Source of the DNA: Deltaproteobacteria bacterium RIFCSPLOWO2_02_56_12
Lineage (GTDB): Bacteria > Desulfobacterota > Binatia > UBA9968
Direction of reading: 5' to 3'
Length of the DNA: 43,908 nucleotides
Assembly: GCA_001799045.1 (NCBI GenBank)
Contig: MGRY01000143.1
Span: 1 to 43,908, forward strand
The translations under genes and the position numbers were made by a program. How positions within the stretch are numbered: position 1 is the first letter of the stretch; the number at the start of each line of letters is the position of its first letter. Shown here in pieces: positions 40,747 to 43,908 of the stretch. Below the pieces are notes generated by a model. It was not told the origin of the DNA. It saw only the letters and a list, made by a program, of their open reading frames with translations, and ran no database searches.

Positions 40747-40822
40747 AAAATAGCTTTCAAGCGATTAGCCTTCAGCTATCAGCTAAAACCTGAAAGCTGA
40801 CCGCTGATGGCTGATTGCTGTC
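40747..40822. repeat. Word-repeat spacer, family A (AGCTGA-like), rplK-nusG
   Basis: The left half reads AGCTTTCAAGCGATTAGCCT TCAGCTATCAGCT and the right half GAAAGCTGACCGCTGATGGC TGATTGCT, approximately its reverse complement. The 79-bp gap is wholly of this type and could fold into a long imperfect hairpin in the mRNA leader of rplK. Confidence 0.68.
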
Positions 40823-40825
40823 TTC

Positions 40826-41356
40826 TCAGTTGCGTTCCACCTGAACAAATTCCAATTCCACCGGGGTCGCGCGGCCAAAGATGCTGATCAGCACCCTGAG
40901 CTTGCCTTTGTCTGGCCGCACATCTTCCACGACCCCATTAAAATCAGCGAAGGGACCATCGACGACCTTAACGCTCTCCCCGACGGAAAAAAGGACCCGA
41001 GGTTTAGGCTTGATGGCCCCCTCCTCCATCTGCTGAGTGATGGCCTTGACTTCCTCGTCGCTAACCGATGAAGGGTTTGTGGTTCCCCCGACAAATCCTG
41101 TCACCTTCGGAGTCTCTTTGACGACATGCCATGTTTCGTCGTTGAGCTCCATTTGTACCAGGATGTAGCCAGGGAAAAACTTCCTTGAGGAAGTCCTCTT
41201 TTTTCCCTTGACCAACTCCACTACCTTCTCCACCGGGACCAAGATCTCCCCAAAATATTCCTGCTTGCCAAGCGTCCTGATCCTCTCCTCCAAGGCTGCC
41301 TTGGCCTTCTGCTCGAAACCCGAGAAGGTATGTACCACGTACCATTTTTTTGCCAT
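40826..41356 (-). CDS. nusG: Transcription termination/antitermination protein NusG
   Basis: NusG binds RNA polymerase and couples it to Rho or, through S10, to the ribosome. I use ATG 41356 (MAKKWYVVHTFSGFEQKAKAALEERI; 176 residues), the canonical start; an ATG at 41503 would read back through the secE junction. The NGN domain spans 1-115, and the KOW domain (GESVKVVDGPFADFNGVVEDVRPDKGKLRV) is C-terminal. 20 bp after secE. Confidence 0.97.
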   Translation of the reverse strand: MAKKWYVVHTFSGFEQKAKAALEERIRTLGKQEYFGEILVPVEKVVELVKGKKRTSSRKFFPGYILVQMELNDETWHVVKETPKVTGFVGGTTNPSSVSDEEVKAITQQMEEGAIKPKPRVLFSVGESVKVVDGPFADFNGVVEDVRPDKGKLRVLISIFGRATPVELEFVQVERN

Positions 41357-41376
41357 ACAGGAGAACCTGCTAAGAT

Positions 41377-41592
41377 TTAACTGATGATGGCCTGAATCGT
41401 TCGCGTCAGGCCGAAATCTACTAAAGCTAGAAAGATCGCAATCATCAAAACAACAATCACGACGAGCAAGGTCGCCGCATAGGTTTCTTTCCGAGAGGGC
41501 CAATGGACCTTTTTCAACTCCTGCCAGGCCTCTTTAAAGAATTCCACCAAGTGCGAAAGACTATCCCGAGCTTTCTGTATCCATTCTCCCAT
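41377..41592 (-). CDS. secE: Preprotein translocase subunit SecE
   Basis: A short, single-span SecE of 71 residues. An amphipathic N-terminal part has FFKEAWQELKKVHWPSRKE (the conserved W-P-S/T-R motif at 31-34), then a transmembrane helix at about 40-62. It clamps SecY at the membrane. Lies between tRNA-Trp and nusG in the classical order. Confidence 0.97.
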   Translation of the reverse strand: MGEWIQKARDSLSHLVEFFKEAWQELKKVHWPSRKETYAATLLVVIVVLMIAIFLALVDFGLTRTIQAIIS

Positions 41593-41614
41593 GAGAGTGC
41601 CGAACGCGATGTGA

Positions 41615-41692
41615 TGGCGGGTCAGGCAGGACTCGAACCTGCAACAACCGGATTTGGAGTCCGGCGCTCTAGCCAGTTGGAGCTACTGACCC
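41615..41692 (-). tRNA. trnW: tRNA-Trp (anticodon CCA)
   Basis: The minus strand folds as a full cloverleaf: acceptor GGGTCAG with CTGACCC, D arm GCTC/GAGC with a ten-base loop, anticodon stem CCGGA/TCCGG with loop CTCCAAA (anticodon CCA), T arm GCAGG-TTCGAGT-CCTGC, discriminator G and an encoded CCA. Positioned between rpmG and secE, a conserved tuf-(rpmG)-tRNA-Trp-secE-nusG arrangement. Confidence 0.96.
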
Positions 41693-41702
41693 TGGTTCTC
41701 CT

Positions 41703-41855
41703 TTACAGTTTGACCTCTCGATGCAGGGTGTGGATCCGGCAGAAAGGACAGAATTTTTTAAAGGCTAACTTGTCCGTAGTCGTCTTTCGGTTCTTCGAGT
41801 TCGTATAGTTCTTTCGCTTACATTGATCACAGGCAAAGCCGATCAGCTCACGCAT
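41703..41855 (-). CDS. rpmG: Large ribosomal subunit protein L33 (zinc form)
   Basis: A 50-residue gene read directly on the minus strand: MRELIGFACDQCKRKNYTNS, then KNRKTTTDKLAFKKFCPFCR, ending THLHREVKL-like (IHTLHREVKL). C9, C12, C36 and C39 form the zinc site of the C+ form. 21 bp after tuf and 10 bp before tRNA-Trp, its typical place. Confidence 0.96.
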   Translation of the reverse strand: MRELIGFACDQCKRKNYTNSKNRKTTTDKLAFKKFCPFCRIHTLHREVKL

Positions 41856-41876
41856 GGCCTCTCCCTCTCTCGGACA

Positions 41877-43076
41877 CTACTGGATAATCTTGGTTACTAC
41901 GCCCGCCCCCACCGTCCTGCCTCCTTCCCGGATCGCGAATCTCAACCCCTCATCCATAGCAATAGGGGTTATCAGGGTTATTTCCACATTGACGTTGTCT
42001 CCGGGCATGACCATTTCGGTTCCTTCAGACAATTTCACAACTCCGGTCACGTCGGTGGTGCGGAAATAGAATTGGGGCCGATACCCATTGAAAAACGGGG
42101 TGTGTCTTCCCCCCTCTTCCTTCGTCAGGACATAGGCCTCAGCATTGAACTGGGTGTGTGGCGTGATGCTTCCCGGTTTAGCCAATACTTGACCCCTTTC
42201 GACCTCTTCCCGTTTGGTTCCCCTAAGCAGCACTCCGATATTGTCTCCAGCCCGCCCTTCGTCCAAAAGCTTACGGAACATCTCAACCCCTGTAGCGACG
42301 GTCTTTTGGGTAGCCTTAAACCCCACAATCTCCACCTCATCACCCACGTGGACGATGCCCCTCTCCACCCGGCCGGTTACCACCGTACCACGACCACTGA
42401 TGGTAAAGACATCTTCCACTGGCATAATGAACGGCCTTTCGACATCCCGCACCGGCTCCTTGATATAGCTATCCACGGCGGCCATTAATTTGAGCACCCC
42501 CCCACAGTTGGGGCAATCTTCCTTGCCACAGCCGCACTCTAGGGCCTTCAACGCACTACCAACGACGACCGGCGTGTCATCACCAGGGAACTTATACTTG
42601 GATAACAACTCCCTGACCTCCAGCTCTACGAGATCTAAGAGCTCCTTATCGTCCACCATGTCGGCCTTGTTGAGAAATACCACAATAGCTGGAACCCCGA
42701 CTTGGCGTGCCAATAAAATATGCTCACGGGTCTGCGGCATAGGACCGTCCGCGGCGGAAACCACAAGAATAGCGCCGTCCATCTGGGCCGCACCGGTGAT
42801 CATATTCTTCACATAGTCCGCATGGCCTGGGCAATCCACATGGGCGTAATGTCTACTTGAGGTCTCATACTCCACATGGGCAATATTGATTGTGAGGCCC
42901 CTCTCTCTTTCTTCCGGGGCCTTATCAATCTGGTCATAGGCCATGAATTTCGCCATGCCCTTTTTCTCCAGCACCTTAGTGATGGAAGCAGTCAGGGTGG
43001 TCTTTCCATGATCCACGTGACCGATTGTCCCAATATTCAGATGCGGCTTCTTCCGCTCAAATTTCTGTTTGCTCAT
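41877..43076 (-). CDS. tuf: Elongation factor Tu, with a cysteine-rich insert
   Basis: EF-Tu delivers aminoacyl-tRNA to the ribosome. 399 residues: P-loop GHVDHGKT at 19-26, DCPGH at 81-85, NKAD at 136-139, SAL at 174-176. Domains II and III are complete (PFFNGYRPQFYFRTTDVTG, ending VVTKIIQ). Directly after the G5 region, residues 181-191 read CGCGKEDCPNC, a C-x-C-x4-C-x2-C group where common EF-Tu has a short acidic stretch; it could bind zinc. AGGAGGAGGAC precedes the ATG. It is the only tuf seen here. Confidence 0.98.
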   Translation of the reverse strand: MSKQKFERKKPHLNIGTIGHVDHGKTTLTASITKVLEKKGMAKFMAYDQIDKAPEERERGLTINIAHVEYETSSRHYAHVDCPGHADYVKNMITGAAQMDGAILVVSAADGPMPQTREHILLARQVGVPAIVVFLNKADMVDDKELLDLVELEVRELLSKYKFPGDDTPVVVGSALKALECGCGKEDCPNCGGVLKLMAAVDSYIKEPVRDVERPFIMPVEDVFTISGRGTVVTGRVERGIVHVGDEVEIVGFKATQKTVATGVEMFRKLLDEGRAGDNIGVLLRGTKREEVERGQVLAKPGSITPHTQFNAEAYVLTKEEGGRHTPFFNGYRPQFYFRTTDVTGVVKLSEGTEMVMPGDNVNVEITLITPIAMDEGLRFAIREGGRTVGAGVVTKIIQ

Positions 43077-43169
43077 GTCCTCCTCCTAATTGGTTTGCCG
43101 TTCACTCATTCCCTTATACCCGTCTGGGCTCTTTAAACGATGTATTTCTCCGCCAAGGTTCCGGGCAAA

Positions 43170-43242
43170 AGCCCAGGAGCGGGATTGAACCGCTGACCTC
43201 GTCCTTACCAAGGACGTGCTCTACCGACTGAGCTACCTGGGC
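43170..43242 (-). tRNA. trnT: tRNA-Thr (anticodon GGT)
   Basis: Cloverleaf on the minus strand: acceptor GCCCAGG/CCTGGGC, anticodon stem CGTCC/GGACG with loop TTGGTAA (anticodon GGT), T arm AGCGG-TTCAATC-CCGCT, discriminator T. CCA is not encoded, unlike the three other tRNAs of this cluster. 93 bp upstream of tuf, typical of the tRNA-tuf operon. Confidence 0.95.
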
Positions 43243-43268
43243 ATTTCAGTCGTAAGCCATACACAAAC

Positions 43269-43344
43269 TGGAGCGGGAAACGGGACTCGAACCCGCGACC
43301 CCGAGCTTGGAAGGCTCGCGCTCTACCAACTGAGCTATTCCCGC
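43269..43344 (-). tRNA. trnG: tRNA-Gly (anticodon TCC)
   Basis: Acceptor GCGGGAA/TTCCCGC, D arm GCTC/GAGC, anticodon stem CGAGC/GCTCG with loop CTTCCAA (anticodon TCC), T arm GCGGG-TTCGAGT-CCCGT, discriminator T and encoded CCA. Second to last in the Thr-Tyr-Gly-Thr-tuf order common in bacteria. Confidence 0.95.
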
Positions 43345-43348
43345 ATTA

Positions 43349-43434
<86 letters not shown>

Positions 43435-43527
43435 TTCTCTACCTCGAAAACAAATCCATTAAGCTAAGCACCCCGAGCCTAAGGGTTTGGCAGCATCCAA
43501 CTCGGTCAGCAACCCGAACTCTCGATC

Positions 43528-43602
43528 TGGAGCTGGCGATAGGAGTTGAACCTACAACCTGCTGATTACAAATCAGCTGCTCTACCGTTGAGCTACGCCA
43601 GC
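43528..43602 (-). tRNA. trnT: tRNA-Thr (anticodon TGT)
   Basis: Acceptor GCTGGCG/CGCCAGC, D arm GCTC/GAGC, anticodon stem GCTGA/TCAGC with loop TTTGTAA (anticodon TGT), T arm TGTAG-GTTCAAC-like, discriminator T and encoded CCA. First gene of the tRNA-tuf cluster on the minus strand. Confidence 0.94.
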
Positions 43603-43756
43603 TTTGTCTGCGAAAAAGGTAATTGCACGCGCCAATGCAAAAAAATCCCTTGCTCGCCTTAAAAATTGGCGATGGAGAAGCCCGCTGTATAAATAGTTTG
43701 GACCTAACCCTTAAGGCAAATGACAGCGATTAAGACTAGTATATATTGCAAACTAA

Positions 43757-43787
43757 CATATAGAACACCTTCCCGTTCTAATGTCAA
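43757..43787 (-). promoter_or_regulatory. Possible promoter of the tRNA-tuf cluster
   Basis: On the minus strand a perfect TTGACA (43787-43782) is followed after 19 bp by TATATG (43762-43757), within TTCTATATG. Spacing is slightly long. It is ~155 bp upstream of the first tRNA in an A/T-rich 270-bp region that otherwise holds nothing I recognise, apart from the possible start of a plus-strand gene at 43870. Confidence 0.4.
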
Positions 43788-43869
43788 GCTCCCCCGCTAT
43801 AAAAATCTCTACTATTGATCTTTGTAAAATATAGTGACATTTAATGGATTTTGTGTTAGTGTATTGTGC

Positions 43870-43908
43870 ATGGGAAATCTACTTGGAGTACGAAGGGACT
43901 TTGACGTA
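43870..43908 (+). CDS. Possible start of a gene running off the window (transposase-like?)
   Basis: An ATG at 43870 opens 13 codons to the window edge, reading MGNLLGVRRDFDV. The GVRRDF(D/E) start recalls the N-terminus of IS630-type/helix-turn-helix transposases, from memory and from few residues. No Shine-Dalgarno is visible before it. It may equally be chance. Confidence 0.22.
   Translation, partial: MGNLLGVRRDFDV

Noticed and set aside
43621..43685. Terminator-like hairpin (TCGCC...GGCGA with a later T7) on the minus strand upstream of tRNA-Thr
   Set aside because: The stem is only 5 bp with a nine-base loop and the T-tract starts eight bases later, too weak to call.

Overview
The window is a bacterial chromosome segment with a moderately high GC content. 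About three quarters of it (roughly 11.7-43.6 kb) is one long run of translation and transcription genes read on the minus strand. The organism is a Gram-negative-type bacterium from an uncultured or little-studied lineage. The argS-SPOR gene pair is an arrangement I associate with Desulfobacterota (former Deltaproteobacteria). A lone Fe(3+)-type binding protein next to MmgE/PrpD, 3-hydroxyisobutyrate-dehydrogenase-like and cupin genes is typical of soil or subsurface lineages such as Binatota, Methylomirabilota, Rokubacteria or Tectomicrobia. This placement is inference; no 16S gene is present.

Region 1 (1-1.1 kb) is a scrap yard: the 3' end of an unknown gene, the first ~35 codons of a zeta-toxin-like kinase, a short tail resembling a DNA methyltransferase C-terminus, then an intact DUF4160/DUF2442 gene pair. 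Region 2 (1.1-8.9 kb) holds trpD, a 159-bp MITE-like element with 16-bp terminal inverted repeats, a SPOR-domain membrane protein, argS with a good promoter, a beta-hydroxyacid dehydrogenase, a secreted binding protein, an MmgE/PrpD protein and a cupin. Region 3 (8.9-10.7 kb) is accessory: an integron-type integrase remnant, a REP-associated tyrosine transposase (RAYT) framed by near-perfect 28-bp inverted repeats, and a Phd/YefM-like antitoxin broken by a one-base shift in a run of six G. Region 4 is a Tim44-domain protein that converges, 3 bp apart, with the end of the ribosomal run.

Region 5 (43.6 down to 11.7 kb, minus strand) reads in order: tRNA-Thr(TGT), tRNA-Tyr, tRNA-Gly, tRNA-Thr(GGT), tuf, rpmG, tRNA-Trp, secE, nusG, rplKAJL, rpoBC, rpsLG, an intrinsic terminator, fusA, rpsJ, rplCDWB, rpsS, rplV, rpsC, rplP, rpmC, rpsQ, rplNXE, rpsN, rpsH, rplFR, rpsE, rplO, secY, adk, map, infA, rpmJ, rpsMKD, rpoA, rplQ. 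Two expected genes are missing from their usual places: rpmD between rpsE and rplO, and a tuf copy between fusA and rpsJ. Zinc-binding (four-ligand) forms of S4, S14, L24, L33 and L36 are used.

The most unusual structure is in the spacers. Most gene junctions in the ribosomal run are under 30 bp or overlap. Nine junctions carry 30-110 bp of degenerate short-word arrays from five sequence families (AGCTGA-like, GTTATTGGTTA-like, TTTGCAA-like, CCCTTGAAC-like, AATCTAAAAT-like). Most are arranged as fold-backs: words in one orientation, then their reverse complement. I cannot assign them to a described element. Translation starts were corrected where the ribosome-binding site or family alignment demands it: rpsD uses TTG and the MmgE/PrpD gene GTG. 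Small genes rpmG and rpmJ are annotated from the nucleotide sequence.
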